Of a stretch of DNA of 64,000 nucleotides, positions 17,212 to 26,566 are shown piece by piece. The position numbers were made by a program, and so were the translations under genes. The DNA is from Streptomyces sp. NBC_00620 (GTDB lineage: Bacteria; Actinomycetota; Actinomycetes; Streptomycetales; Streptomycetaceae), in contig NZ_JAPENY010000001.1 of the NCBI RefSeq assembly GCF_026341825.1, positions 620,001 through 684,000 on the forward strand, given 5' to 3'. The notes under the pieces are model-generated. The model searched no databases and had not been told where the DNA came from. It was given only the letters and a program-made list of their open reading frames with translations. Position 1 is the stretch's first letter, and each line of letters begins with the position of its first letter.

Positions 17212-18036
17212 GTGAACGCATCTCTTCTTCCGGACGACATCCAGGGCGACCCCCATGCGGCCGCCGACGCCGCCGCCACGCGACTGCGTGAGCTCACGGG
17301 CGCCGAGACCCACGACGTCGCCCTCGTGATGGGCTCCGGCTGGGCGCCGGCCGTGGACGCGCTCGGCTCACCCGAGGCCGAGTTCCCGGTCACCGAGTTG
17401 CCCGGGTTCCCCCCGCCGGCGGTCGAGGGCCACGGCGGGGCGGTCCGCTCGTACAAGATCGGCGACAAGCGGGCCCTGGTCTTCCTGGGCCGCACCCACT
17501 ACTACGAAGGCCTCGGTGTCGCCGCCGTCGCGCACGGTGTCCGTACCGCCGTCGCCGCCGGCTGCAAGACCATCGTGCTCACCAACGGCTGCGGCGGGCT
17601 GCGTGAGGGCATGCGCCCCGGGCAGCCGGTCCTGATCAGCGACCACATCAACCTCACGGCCACCTCGCCGATCATCGGCGCGAACTTCGTGGACCTCACC
17701 GATCTGTACTCGCCGCGGCTGCGCGCCCTGTGCAAGGAGATCGACGCGAGTCTGGAGGAGGGTGTGTACGCGCAGTTCCCCGGGCCGCACTACGAGACGC
17801 CTGCGGAGATCCGGATGGCTCGGGTCATCGGAGCCGATCTGGTGGGCATGTCGACCACCCTTGAGGCCATCGCCGCCCGCGAGGCCGGCGCGGAGGTGCT
17901 CGGCATCTCCCTGGTCACCAACCTCGCCGCCGGTATGACGGGCGAGCCGCTGAACCACGAGGAGGTCCTCCAGGCGGGCCGCGACTCGGCCACCCGCATG
18001 GGCGAGCTCCTCACCCAGGTGCTGGATCGGCTGTAG
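17212..18036 (+). CDS. Purine-nucleoside phosphorylase
   Basis: Splits purine (deoxy)nucleosides with phosphate into base and (deoxy)ribose-1-phosphate in the cytoplasm. The 274-residue trimeric-class enzyme shows the phosphate loop [58 protein letters not shown] and SLVTNLAAG. The GTG at 17212 lies seven bases after a TACCCT -10, giving a leaderless start; the ATG at 17206 would be upstream of the transcript start. The operator at 17175 links it to deoC and add. It is followed by repeat copy 3 and a phosphomutase gene that could process its product. Confidence 0.92.
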   Translation: MNASLLPDDIQGDPHAAADAAATRLRELTGAETHDVALVMGSGWAPAVDALGSPEAEFPVTELPGFPPPAVEGHGGAVRSYKIGDKRALVFLGRTHYYEGLGVAAVAHGVRTAVAAGCKTIVLTNGCGGLREGMRPGQPVLISDHINLTATSPIIGANFVDLTDLYSPRLRALCKEIDASLEEGVYAQFPGPHYETPAEIRMARVIGADLVGMSTTLEAIAAREAGAEVLGISLVTNLAAGMTGEPLNHEEVLQAGRDSATRMGELLTQVLDRL

Positions 18037-18300
18037 TTTTTTCGCCCCCTCCGCCCCTACCCGTCCCTTGCCCCTGGGGCTCCGCCCCAGACCCCGCTCC
18101 TCAAACGCCGGAGGGGCTGAAACTTTCCCCGGCCGGCGCTGAAATCTTTCAGCCCGGCCAGAGAACCTTTCAGTCCCGGCCGGGGAGAGATCTTCCAGCC
18201 CGTCCGGCGTTTGAGGACGAGGCCGTTCAGGCCGATGCGGGGGTCTGGGGGCGGCAGCCCCCAGGTACGGGACGGGTAGGGGCGGAGGGGGCGAGAAAAC
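18037..18300. repeat. Long inverted-repeat intergenic element, copy 3
   Basis: The largest copy (264 bases), beginning one base after the purine nucleoside phosphorylase stop. The outer arms TTTTTTCGCCCCCTCCGCCC and the complementary GGGCGGAGGGGGCG...AAAA at the right end pair across the element. Inside are two inverse modules (CTCAAACGCCGGAGGGGCTGAA-type and GCCCGTCCGGCGTTTGAGG-type) and a middle tract with three CTGAAA/TTTCAG units (18115-18165) not seen in the other copies. It probably ends the upstream transcript. Confidence 0.9.
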
Positions 18301-18347
18301 CCCCGGGCACACAGCAACGTACGACCGAACAGAGAGGCGCACCGGAC

Positions 18348-19979
18348 GTGCAGGACGAACTCATCGCTCGGGCCAAGGCGTGGCTGGCCGAGGACCCAGA
18401 CGTGGAGACCCGTGAGGAGCTCGCCAAGCTCATCGACGCCGGCGACACGGCGGAGCTCACCGCACGGTTCAGCGGCACCCTCCAGTTCGGCACCGCAGGC
18501 CTGCGGGGCGAACTCGGCGCGGGCCCGATGCGGATGAACCGCGCCGTGGTCATCCGCGCGGCCGCGGGCCTCGCCGCGTACCTCAAGGGCAAGGGCGAGA
18601 CGGACGGCCTGGTGGTGATCGGCTACGACGCCCGCCACAAGTCCGCCGACTTCGCACGGGACACGGCCGCCGTCATGACCGGCGCCGGCCTGCGTGCCGC
18701 CGTACTCCCGTACCCCCTCCCGACCCCCGTCCTCGCGTACGCCATAAGGCACCTCGGCGCGGTGGCGGGCGTGGAGGTCACCGCCAGCCACAACCCGCCC
18801 CGGGACAACGGCTACAAGGTGTACCTCGGGGACGGTTCGCAGATCGTGCCCCCCGCGGACGCGGAGATCGCCGCCGAGATCGACGCGGTCCACGCACTCG
18901 CCGACGTCCCCCGCCCGGACAGCGGCTGGGAGACCCTCGACGAGGGCGTCCTGGACGCGTATCTGGCCCGCACGGACGCCGTACTCGCCGAGGGTTCCCC
19001 GCGTACGGCCCGGACCGTCTACACCGCGATGCACGGCGTCGGCAAGGACACCCTCCTCGCGGCGTTCGCGCGGGCCGGCTTCCCGGAGCCCGTGCTCGTC
19101 GCCGAGCAGGCGGAGCCGGACCCCGACTTCCCGACGGTCGCGTTCCCGAACCCGGAAGAGCCCGGCGCGATGGACCTCGCCTTCGCGAAGGCCCACGAGA
19201 CCCAGCCGGATCTGATCATCGCGAACGACCCGGACGCGGACCGCTGCGCCGTGGCCGTCAAGGACGGCGACGGCTGGCGGATGCTGCGCGGCGACGAGGT
19301 CGGCGCGCTGCTCGCCCAGCACCTGGTGAAGCGCGGCGCGCGGGGCACGTTCGCCGAGTCGATCGTCTCCTCCTCGCTGCTCGGGCGGATCGCCGAGAAG
19401 GCGGGTCTGCCGTACGAGGAGACCCTCACCGGCTTCAAGTGGATCGCCCGGGTCGAGGGGCTGCGGTACGGGTACGAGGAGGCGCTCGGCTACTGCGTCG
19501 ACCCCGACGGCGTACGCGACAAGGACGGCATCACGGCGGCTCTGCTGATCACGGAACTCGCCTCGGAGCTCAAGTCCGACAACCGCACCCTCCTCGACCT
19601 CCTCGACGACATCGCCGTCGAGTACGGCCTGCACGCCACCGACCAGCTCTCGGTCCGCGTCGAGGACCTCTCCCTGATCGCGAACGCCATGCAGCGCCTG
19701 CGCGAGCAGCCGCCCACCCGGCTCGCGGGCCTGGCGATCACGAAGGCCGAGGACCTGACGAAGGGGACGGACAGGCTCCCGCCGACGGACGGGCTGCGCT
19801 ACACGCTGGAGGGCGCGCGCGTCATCGTCCGGCCCAGCGGGACCGAGCCGAAGCTGAAGTGCTACCTCGAGGTCGTCGTGCCCGTCGCCTCGCACGAGGG
19901 GCTCGACGCGGCGCGGACGAAGGCGGCGGAGTCGCTGGCCGCCATCAAGCGGGACCTCTCGGCCGCCGCCGGCATCTGA
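18348..19979 (+). CDS. Phospho-sugar mutase (phosphoglucomutase/phosphopentomutase-type)
   Basis: Alpha-D-phosphohexomutase family protein of 543 residues, which moves phosphate between C1 and C6 (or C5) of a sugar. The active-site serine is in TASHNPPRDNGYKVY (about 143-157), the metal loop is DPDADRCAV (about 291-299), the sugar loop is EEALGY, and the phosphate loop is RPSGTEPKLKCY near the C-terminus. Homologues are usually called phosphomannomutase (ManB), but the length and TASHNP.DNGYKVY.GDG.QIVPP pattern resemble the PGM2/phosphopentomutase branch. Placed right after a nucleoside phosphorylase, a role converting (deoxy)ribose-1-phosphate to the 5-phosphate for DeoC is likely; this is inference. 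Start GTG 18348 with GAGAGG upstream. Confidence 0.88.
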   Translation: MQDELIARAKAWLAEDPDVETREELAKLIDAGDTAELTARFSGTLQFGTAGLRGELGAGPMRMNRAVVIRAAAGLAAYLKGKGETDGLVVIGYDARHKSADFARDTAAVMTGAGLRAAVLPYPLPTPVLAYAIRHLGAVAGVEVTASHNPPRDNGYKVYLGDGSQIVPPADAEIAAEIDAVHALADVPRPDSGWETLDEGVLDAYLARTDAVLAEGSPRTARTVYTAMHGVGKDTLLAAFARAGFPEPVLVAEQAEPDPDFPTVAFPNPEEPGAMDLAFAKAHETQPDLIIANDPDADRCAVAVKDGDGWRMLRGDEVGALLAQHLVKRGARGTFAESIVSSSLLGRIAEKAGLPYEETLTGFKWIARVEGLRYGYEEALGYCVDPDGVRDKDGITAALLITELASELKSDNRTLLDLLDDIAVEYGLHATDQLSVRVEDLSLIANAMQRLREQPPTRLAGLAITKAEDLTKGTDRLPPTDGLRYTLEGARVIVRPSGTEPKLKCYLEVVVPVASHEGLDAARTKAAESLAAIKRDLSAAAGI

Positions 19980-20003
19980 CCCGTACCCGCACGCGTACTC
20001 GTA

Positions 20004-20044
20004 CCCGATGGGGTGGACCGGCCGTCCCCGGCCACCCCATCGGG
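20004..20044 (+). terminator. Hairpin terminator after the phosphomutase
   Basis: Perfect 13-bp arms CCCGATGGGGTGG (20004-20016) and CCACCCCATCGGG (20032-20044), followed by TGATTT. Confidence 0.8.
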
Positions 20045-20101
20045 TGATTTCCGCGGGACAGCTGACGCACCTCCGCACCCGGCCGCCCTCTCCGGGAAAC
20101 G

Positions 20102-21325
20102 GTGAACCGGTACCGCCCGCCGAGTACTGGAGCCGCCGCCGTGTCCTCGACCGTCCCCGACACCGCCCCCGGCAGACACGTTCCGAGCACCCGGCCACGA
20201 CCCCCGTCCGCCGCGCCGGCCTCCCCCGGTGTCCTGCGCCGGGCCGCGCCCGCGCTCCTCGCCTACGTCGCCGTACGGGCCGTGGGACTGCTGGTCCTCG
20301 CCGGCTGGGCGCACCGGCAGGGACACGGAGTCTGGCCGGTCCTGGCGACGCAGTGGGACGCCGACTGGTATCTGGGGATCGCCGGCCACGGGTACGCGCG
20401 GGAGCTGGGCACGGCGTTCGACGCGAACAATCTCGCGTTCTTCCCGCTCTACCCCGTCCTCGTCAAGGCGGTCGCGGCGCTCACGCCCGGCAGCCCGGCA
20501 GGCGCCGGCCTCGGGATCGCCGTCGTCGCCTCCCTCGTCGCCGCTTGGGGAGTCTTCGCGGTCGGTGACCGGTTGCACGGTCAGCGGGTCGGCGTCCTGC
20601 TCACCGTCCTGTGGGCCGCGCTGCCGGTCGGGCTCGTGCAGTGGATGGGCTACACCGAGTCCCTGTTCACGGCTTTCGCCGCCTGGTCGTTGTACGCGGT
20701 GCTCAGCGGCCGCTGGCTGTGGGCGGGGGCGCTGGCCGCGCTCGCGGGGCTGACCCGGCCGACCGGTGTCGCCGTCGCGGCCGCGGTGACCGTCACGGCC
20801 CTGCTCTCCCTGCGCCGCCGCTTCGACGCCCGCGTCCTCGCGGCCGCCGTCCTCGCTCCGCTCGGGTGGCTCGCGTACGTCGGCTGGGTGGGCCTGCGGC
20901 TCGGCCGCTGGGACGGCTACTTCGCCGTACAGCTGCTGTGGCACAACGAGTTCGACGGCGGCCTGGCGACGCTGCGGCGGATGCGCGAGTACCTGATGTA
21001 CGACTCGACGCCCGAGCTGTTCCTGTTGATGGTGACCGCCACGCTGATCGCCTCGGTGCTGCTGTTCGCGCTGTCGGCGTGGGACCGGCAACCGCTGCCG
21101 CTGCTGCTGTTCACGGGACTGCTGCTGGTGATCGTGCTGGGCAGCGGCGGCGTCTACTTCCCCCGCGCCCGCTTCCTGCTGCCGGCCTTCCCGCTGCTGC
21201 TCCCCGCCGCGCTGCACCTGGCCCGCGCCTCCCTCCGCTTCCGCGCGTTCACGCTGGCGGCGGCGGTCCTCGGGGCGGCGTACTTCGGTGCCTATATGGC
21301 TCTCGTGTGGCCCAGCGCCCCCTGA
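20102..21325 (+). CDS. PIG-V-like membrane glycosyltransferase
   Basis: A 407-residue (or 394 if started at GTG 20141, which has GGAG 8 bases before it) multi-spanning membrane protein with about nine hydrophobic helices. TQWDADWYLGIAGHGYARE, after the first helix, carries the acidic residues expected in the first outer loop of GT-C transferases, and NNLAFFPLYPVLVKAV, MGYTESLFTAFAAWSLY and GLTRPTGVAVA match actinobacterial mannosyltransferase (PIG-V) homologues. It probably transfers a lipid-linked mannose on the outer face of the membrane. The first 40 residues are Pro/Thr-rich cytoplasmic sequence. It is separated from the phosphomutase by a terminator, so it is likely its own unit. Confidence 0.82.
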   Translation: MNRYRPPSTGAAAVSSTVPDTAPGRHVPSTRPRPPSAAPASPGVLRRAAPALLAYVAVRAVGLLVLAGWAHRQGHGVWPVLATQWDADWYLGIAGHGYARELGTAFDANNLAFFPLYPVLVKAVAALTPGSPAGAGLGIAVVASLVAAWGVFAVGDRLHGQRVGVLLTVLWAALPVGLVQWMGYTESLFTAFAAWSLYAVLSGRWLWAGALAALAGLTRPTGVAVAAAVTVTALLSLRRRFDARVLAAAVLAPLGWLAYVGWVGLRLGRWDGYFAVQLLWHNEFDGGLATLRRMREYLMYDSTPELFLLMVTATLIASVLLFALSAWDRQPLPLLLFTGLLLVIVLGSGGVYFPRARFLLPAFPLLLPAALHLARASLRFRAFTLAAAVLGAAYFGAYMALVWPSAP

Positions 21326-21560
21326 TTCACAGGGAGTTGGGCTGTCGCATGCTCCTCGGCTGCCTGCTCCGCTCCCGTGCGTCCCACGCTGGAAGGGAGT
21401 GCGGATGCGGTCCTCACCCCCCTTTGGACGCATCCGCCCACCGGGTGTCCCGCGCCCCCTTTCACCAGAAATGCGGGATGCCAGGCAAGGGCCGGACACG
21501 GGGTTCGGAGCGCCCCCCAGGCAGCTGAACCCCGTGTCGGTTCGCCCGCGTAGCGCGCGG

Positions 21561-22844
21561 TCAGCCCGTGGGTGTGCCGGACGGGGTGGGCTCGGGGGTC
21601 TCCGTGGGTGTGGGGGTCGCCGAATCGCTCGGGCTCGCAGGGGGGTCGGTCGACGGCTCGGGGTCCGGGGTGGTCACCGAAGGCGAAGGTACGGGGTCGG
21701 CGTCGCTGTCGGGGGAGGGCGACGGGGAGGTCTCGGTGGGGGTCGGGACGGGGGGTTCGGTTTCGGCGGGGGGTTCGCTGGGGGTCGGGGTCGGGGTGGG
21801 GCTCGTACTCGCCGACGGGGATGGGGACGAGGACGGGGACGCCGGCCGGGTGGGTGTGGCGGGCGCGGGCGTGAGGCTGCCGTCGGGGGCGTCGTCGCCG
21901 CCTCCCGCCTCGCGCACCGGCTCCGTGGCCGGGGTGTCGCTGCCCGCCCCCGGGCTGTGTGGGGCGACCGCCGTGCCGTCGGGGACGGTGTGCACTCCGC
22001 GGAGGTAGAACTCCATCCAGCCGAGGACGAGGTTGAGGTAGTCGCGCGAGTAGTTGTAGCTGAGGATCGCCCGCTCCAGGCCCGCCGCGGTGCCCAGGTC
22101 GCGCTCTCCGGCACACAGGTAGTGGCCTGCGGCCAGGGCGGCGTCGTGGATGTTGTTGGGGTTCGAGATGCCGTCACCGTTGCCGTCCGCGCCCCAGGTC
22201 TTCCAGGTGGTCGGCAGGAACTGCATGGGGCCCACGGCCCGGTCGTACACCGCGTCGCCGTCCCAGGTGCCGCCCTCGCTGTCGAGGATCAGCGCGAAGC
22301 CGTTGCCGTCGAGGGCGGGTCCGGTGATCCGGGTGAGGGTGTCGCCGTTGGCGGCGACGGCGCCGCCGCTTGCGTGCCCCGACTCGACCTTGCCGATCGC
22401 GGCGAGCAGCTCCCACGGCAGGGCGCAACCCGGGTCGGTGCGCCCGACGGCTGCCGCGGCTCGCTGGTAGGCGGCGAACACGCTCGCCGGCAGACCGGCC
22501 TCGGCCGTGGCCCGCTGTACCGAGGGCTTCGCAGCCTCCTCGCCCCACAGCCTCTCGGCGCCCGACACGCCGTCCAGGGGCGGCAGTTCGACGTGGTAGG
22601 AGTCGTCGCCCTGTGAGGGAACGTCCGGCAGCGGGGCGTCGGGCGCCACGAATCCCCCGGGGACGCTCATGCCGTCGCCCTCCGGGGCCCGGGCGGCACC
22701 GACGGTCCCCGGCGCCTGGGAACCGGCGGTGAGCAGAGCCGCGGCAACCGTGGCGAAGGTGGCGACGGCCGCACCGCGCAGGCCACGCCGGGTGCGCAGT
22801 CCTGCGCTCACGCGGCGGAAGGGTCTGGTGAGCGGACGGGGCAT
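21561..22844 (-). CDS. Secreted lytic transglycosylase with Ser/Pro/Thr-rich tail
   Basis: Probably exported murein hydrolase. A basic N-terminus and hydrophobic segment (GAAVATFATVAAALLTAGSQA, about 23-45) form the signal peptide. Residues about 115-285 are a transglycosylase SLT-like domain: PWELLAAIGKVESGH contains the catalytic Glu, and YDRAVGPMQFLPTTWKTWGADGNGDG and NNIHDAALAAGHYLCA are family motifs; ILSYNYSRDYLNLVLGWM follows. The last 130 residues are almost only Pro, Ser, Thr, Asp and Glu repeats, likely wall-spanning or disordered. The ATG has GGAG seven bases upstream. It is convergent with the glycosyltransferase and downstream of the Pst-like operon. Confidence 0.88.
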   Translation of the reverse strand: MPRPLTRPFRRVSAGLRTRRGLRGAAVATFATVAAALLTAGSQAPGTVGAARAPEGDGMSVPGGFVAPDAPLPDVPSQGDDSYHVELPPLDGVSGAERLWGEEAAKPSVQRATAEAGLPASVFAAYQRAAAAVGRTDPGCALPWELLAAIGKVESGHASGGAVAANGDTLTRITGPALDGNGFALILDSEGGTWDGDAVYDRAVGPMQFLPTTWKTWGADGNGDGISNPNNIHDAALAAGHYLCAGERDLGTAAGLERAILSYNYSRDYLNLVLGWMEFYLRGVHTVPDGTAVAPHSPGAGSDTPATEPVREAGGGDDAPDGSLTPAPATPTRPASPSSSPSPSASTSPTPTPTPSEPPAETEPPVPTPTETSPSPSPDSDADPVPSPSVTTPDPEPSTDPPASPSDSATPTPTETPEPTPSGTPTG

Positions 22845-23031
22845 GAGGAGACTCCTGCCGGTCGGGACTTCGGTGGCACACGGGGCCTGAGTTGTCTGTT
22901 CCGGTTACCGCGCCCGAGGCTAGGCAGCGGGCGGCCGCGGCGGGGCGCCTGGCCGACTCCTAGGGGCTAAGGGGAGATGAACTTGCCGAGGTGCGCGGCG
23001 AGTTGGGCGGGCTCCGCGATGGTCACCCCCC

Positions 23032-23928
23032 TTATCCGAAGCGGCCGTTCACGTAGTCCGTGGTGCGCGGGTCCTGCGGGTTGTTGAACATCGCATCCGT
23101 GGTGCCGTGTTCGACGATGAGGCCGGGGGTGCCCTGCTCGGCGAGGAAGAAGGCGCACTGGTCGGAGACGCGGGCCGCCTGCTGCATGTTGTGGGTGACG
23201 ATCACGATGGTGACCTCTTCGGACAGTTCGTGGATGGTCTCCTCGATGCGTCGCGTCGACGTCGGGTCAAGGGCCGAGCACGGCTCGTCCATGAGCAGGA
23301 CCCGTGGTCGTACGGCCAGCGAGCGCGCGATGCACAGGCGCTGCTGCTGGCCGCCGGAGAGCGCGCCGCCGGGCTGCCGGAGACGGTCGCGGACCTCCTT
23401 CCACAGGCCCGCTTTGGTCAGGCATTCCTCGACGAGCGCGTCCTTGCCGTCGCGGTCGGCCTTGATGCCGCCCAGCTTCAGGCCGGCGGTGACGTTGTCG
23501 TAGATCGACATCGCGGGGAAGGGGTTGGGCTTCTGGAAGACCATGCCGATCTGGCGGCGGGCGTGGGTGATGCGGCGTCCGCGGTCGTAGATGTCCTCGC
23601 CGTCGAGCAGCACCCGGCCCGCGAGGGAGGCGGAGCCGACCAGCTCGTGCATGCGGTTGAGGATCCGCAGGAAGGTGGACTTGCCGCAGCCGGACGGGCC
23701 GATGAGCGCGGTGACCTTGCGGGCCGGCATGGTGAGCGAGACGCGCTCCAGGACCTTGTGGTCGCCGAACCAGGCCGAGATGGCGTCGGCCTCGAGGGTG
23801 GCCGGATCACTCGGCCCGGTGGCGGCGCCGGGCCTGCCCGGCTTGACGGCCGTCATCCTCCTCGTCGGGTCGAGGATCTCGTCGACGAGTATCTCGGTGG
23901 TGTCGGTCGTGTCAGTGGTGTCGGACAT
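23032..23928 (-). CDS. pstB: Phosphate ABC transporter ATP-binding protein (Pst-like operon)
   Basis: ATPase for the permease pair encoded at 32-34 kb. The 298-residue product has an extra 45-residue N-terminal Thr/Asp-rich extension before the ATPase core. Walker A is GPSGCGKST, the Q-loop [19 protein letters not shown] is PstB-specific, the signature [15 protein letters not shown] and Walker [14 protein letters not shown] are intact, and H-loop [14 protein letters not shown] follows. The start is MSDTTDTTD at 23928, with GAGGAG 11 bases before; the longer frame overlaps the sortase-like gene. It is the last gene of an eight-gene operon, far from the permeases, an unusual order. From memory, a canonical pst operon is expected elsewhere in the genome. 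Confidence 0.92.
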   Translation of the reverse strand: MSDTTDTTDTTEILVDEILDPTRRMTAVKPGRPGAATGPSDPATLEADAISAWFGDHKVLERVSLTMPARKVTALIGPSGCGKSTFLRILNRMHELVGSASLAGRVLLDGEDIYDRGRRITHARRQIGMVFQKPNPFPAMSIYDNVTAGLKLGGIKADRDGKDALVEECLTKAGLWKEVRDRLRQPGGALSGGQQQRLCIARSLAVRPRVLLMDEPCSALDPTSTRRIEETIHELSEEVTIVIVTHNMQQAARVSDQCAFFLAEQGTPGLIVEHGTTDAMFNNPQDPRTTDYVNGRFG

Positions 23929-23950
23929 GATGGGCTGAACTCCTCGTCGG

Positions 23951-24892
23951 TCAGAGCAGGTTGGGCAGCAGGCGGGCGGCGGCACCGGAGACGGCGAGAC
24001 CGAGGGCGGCCAGTACGGGTACGCCGACGATCCAGGTCTGCCAGCGGCCCCAAGCCCGGTGGGCGGCCATGGTGAGCAGGGCAGCGAGAAGCAGTGCCTG
24101 CGACCACAGGAAGACGGAGAGCCAGGCGGCGCTCTCGCTGCCCAGGGCCTGTTCGGACTCGTCGATCCAGCCCGTGGCCAGCGGACGCGGCGGGCTGGGC
24201 TGCACGTCGCTCGTCAGGGTCGCGTCGACGCGGATCAGGCCGGACGGCGTGTAGGGCCCGCCGTCGGCGGTGATGAGCGTGAGCCGGCCCTCGCCCTCCT
24301 TGAGGGCGGGCGGCAGCGGGTCGCCCTCACGGCGGACGGCCGAGACTTCGTAGGTGGCGGTGCCCTGACCGGTCGTCACCCGGATCTCGGTGCCCGGGGG
24401 CAGCTGGTGCAGGTCGTTGAACGGGCTGCCGTACCCCCACTGGCGGCCCATGATCACGCTGGTGCCGGCCTGTCCCGGCAGCGGGGTGTCCCGGCGGTGG
24501 CCGGGGCCCGACATCAGCACGCCGGAGGTGGTGCTCTCCCCGACGACCTCCTTCAGACCCAGCGCCGGGATGCGCAGCAGCGCGACGGGAGCGCCCGGCT
24601 CAAGGAGCTTGCCGTCGTACGTCTGCTGGCCCACCGGGGCGATACCGAGGGCGAGTTGACGGCGCAGCTCGTCGTAGGCCGTCTGCTGGTCGCGGCTGTG
24701 CTGGAGGTGGCCCACGATCGTGAGGTTGGCGGCGAAGCCGAGCAGCAGGGCGGCGAGCAGGCACAGCGCGGCCCCGGCGAACGCGATGCCGACGCGCTCC
24801 GCCCGGGGCGGCCGGGAGGCGGGCCCGGGCTCTGGTGAAGGCGCCGACGCCGGCGGTGCCACGGCCGGCGGGGGCGGGGACAGCACGGTCAC
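23951..24892 (-). CDS. Sortase-fold membrane protein lacking catalytic His and Cys
   Basis: A 313-residue protein with a Pro-rich cytoplasmic head, a helix at about 36-60, an outer domain at about 95-228 and two C-terminal helices (about 238-300). The outer domain follows class E sortases: [52 protein letters not shown] and LTLITADGG...LIRVDATL. Where active enzymes have GHR and TLxTC, this one has GRQ (149-151) and TLITA (205-209); only the Arg (R221) is kept. It should therefore be unable to cleave sorting signals and may act as a scaffold. It lies between pstB and an LAxTG surface protein gene. Start GTG 24892 with AGGAG upstream. Confidence 0.8.
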   Translation of the reverse strand: MTVLSPPPPAVAPPASAPSPEPGPASRPPRAERVGIAFAGAALCLLAALLLGFAANLTIVGHLQHSRDQQTAYDELRRQLALGIAPVGQQTYDGKLLEPGAPVALLRIPALGLKEVVGESTTSGVLMSGPGHRRDTPLPGQAGTSVIMGRQWGYGSPFNDLHQLPPGTEIRVTTGQGTATYEVSAVRREGDPLPPALKEGEGRLTLITADGGPYTPSGLIRVDATLTSDVQPSPPRPLATGWIDESEQALGSESAAWLSVFLWSQALLLAALLTMAAHRAWGRWQTWIVGVPVLAALGLAVSGAAARLLPNLL

Positions 24893-24981
24893 GGGGAGCG
24901 CTCCTGTGGAGAGGTGTGGAGTGGAGAAAAGGAGGCGCGGGCGGCGGGGTCGGGAACCCGCCGCCCGTACTCCGCGGGCCG

Positions 24982-26457
24982 TTACGGGCGCGGGTCGCCG
25001 AAGTTCAGCAGCCCGTTGCGGCGGCCGAACCGTACGAAGACGAAGCCGGCCGTGACGAGGACGACGGCGCCGATGCCGGAGAACAGTGCGATCTGGCTAC
25101 CGGTGGAGGCGAGGCCGCCGGTCGGCGAGGTGCCGCCGGTGGTGGAGTCGCCGCCGGTGCTGCTGCCGCCGTCGGTGGTGCCGGACGTGGTGCCGCCGTC
25201 AGTGGTGCCGGAGGTGTCGCCCGTCGGGTCGGCGGTCGGGTCATCGGTGGGGTCGTCCGTCGGGTCGTCGCTGGGGTCGCCCGAAGGGTCGTCGCTCGGC
25301 GACGGGGACTCGGAGGACGGCTCGGCCACGGTGAACGACACCGCGTTGACCGTCGCGCCGTTCAGATACGTGCAGGACGGCGTCCAGGTCCACGAGGCGA
25401 TGCCGGCGACCATGTCCTCCGGAACGGTGAGGGAGTTCCAGGTCACCACTCCGTCGGCGTCTGCGGTGGCGCTGGGGAACGAGTCCTCGCGGTTGACCAG
25501 GGACATCGAGTGAGCAGCGCCCGCCTCGCAGCCCCGGACGATGACCTTCACCTTCTGACCGCGCTCCAGTTCCGGTCCGGGGGTTCCGGTCAGTCGCTGA
25601 CCGTCCTCGTCCTGGATCTCGACCGCCGGCTCGGACACGGTCACCCGCACGGGCTCGGATTCGGAGGAGCCCCACTCGGCGGCGTTCGCCGGAGTGAACC
25701 GGGCGACGAGGTCGTGATAGCCCTTCGCAAGCGTCGACGTCGTCAACTCGGCCTTCCCGTTGGCGACGGTGACCGGGCCCGTGCCCAGCGTTGTCGCGCC
25801 GTCCAGGAAGGTCACGGTGCCGGTGGCCTCCGCCGGCGTGACCGTCGCGGTGAGCTTCACGTCCTTGCCGGGCTCGGGCTCATTGAGGCTGGTCGTCAAC
25901 GCGACCGTGGTGGTCTCCGCGCCCTCTCCGACCACCCAGTTGTCGCCGGTGACGGTGATCTTCTGGGACCAGTGGTCGCTCGGCAGCCCGTACTGGTCGG
26001 GGGGCTGGAGGGCGAACTGGTCCACGCACTGCAGGCGCAGCTCGTACGTCCCGTCGCCGGTGATGTAGTCGGACAGGCCGCGTACCTCCATCCCCGGGTT
26101 GTCCGCCGCGGCCAGCGAAACCGTCGAGGTCGCTTCGGTGTAGGGCGCGCTGTTGGTGATCCCCCACAGCGCGACCCCCGCGGGGGAACCCTCCTTGACC
26201 ACGTAGAGGTTGAGGACGCTGTTGAAGTTGAGGGGGTCGAGGGTGATGTCCGGGCAGGCACCGGGGATGTCTATGGAGCCGGCGATGGGCTGCGGATCGC
26301 TCAACTTGCCACTGCTGGGCGTCATGGTGAACGTCCCGACGTCCGCCGCCCGGGCAGGCTGGGACTGGGCGGCCACCAGGGCCACCACGCCCATGGCCAG
26401 CACGGCGCAGGCCGCCATGATGGCGGCCACTCTTCGGAATGGGTGAAGCACTCTCAT
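24982..26457 (-). CDS. Sortase-anchored surface protein with Ig-like domain (LAxTG)
   Basis: A 491-residue cell-surface protein. It has a signal peptide (AAIMAACAVLAMGVVALVAAQSQPARA), an N-terminal domain of about 150 residues with paired cysteines, an Ig-like repeat of the Big_3_5 type (VKLTATVTPAEATGTVTFLDG ... YHDLVARFTP), and a second beta domain with two Cys. A linker of Asp-Pro-Thr/Ser-Asp repeats and Gly/Ser/Thr follows, then the sorting signal LASTG (449-453), a hydrophobic helix and an Arg-containing tail. LAxTG is the class E sortase motif. ATG 26457 is chosen because the signal peptide follows directly. It lies between a secreted PstS-like protein and the pseudo-sortase in the Pst-like operon. 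Confidence 0.8.
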   Translation of the reverse strand: MRVLHPFRRVAAIMAACAVLAMGVVALVAAQSQPARAADVGTFTMTPSSGKLSDPQPIAGSIDIPGACPDITLDPLNFNSVLNLYVVKEGSPAGVALWGITNSAPYTEATSTVSLAAADNPGMEVRGLSDYITGDGTYELRLQCVDQFALQPPDQYGLPSDHWSQKITVTGDNWVVGEGAETTTVALTTSLNEPEPGKDVKLTATVTPAEATGTVTFLDGATTLGTGPVTVANGKAELTTSTLAKGYHDLVARFTPANAAEWGSSESEPVRVTVSEPAVEIQDEDGQRLTGTPGPELERGQKVKVIVRGCEAGAAHSMSLVNREDSFPSATADADGVVTWNSLTVPEDMVAGIASWTWTPSCTYLNGATVNAVSFTVAEPSSESPSPSDDPSGDPSDDPTDDPTDDPTADPTGDTSGTTDGGTTSGTTDGGSSTGGDSTTGGTSPTGGLASTGSQIALFSGIGAVVLVTAGFVFVRFGRRNGLLNFGDPRP

Positions 26458-26566
26458 TGCGGTTGCCCCCGGGGGACGGTAGTCGGACGGATCGATGGAC
26501 AGCGCGGGTGGCCGGGCACCTGGGAGGTGCCCGGCCGTCACGCGGAGGTCAAATGGCGGTCAACGG

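Noticed and set aside
22967..23031. Short minus-strand frame VTIAEPAQLAAHLGKFISP after pstB, starting with GTG
   Set aside because: Only 19 residues, the purine-rich run abuts the GTG, no family; may be a remnant but cannot be supported as a gene.
25205..25310. Short tandem repeats as a possible CRISPR or satellite array
   Set aside because: They encode the Asp-Pro-Thr/Ser-Asp linker of the surface protein, with 12-base units in frame and no spacers.
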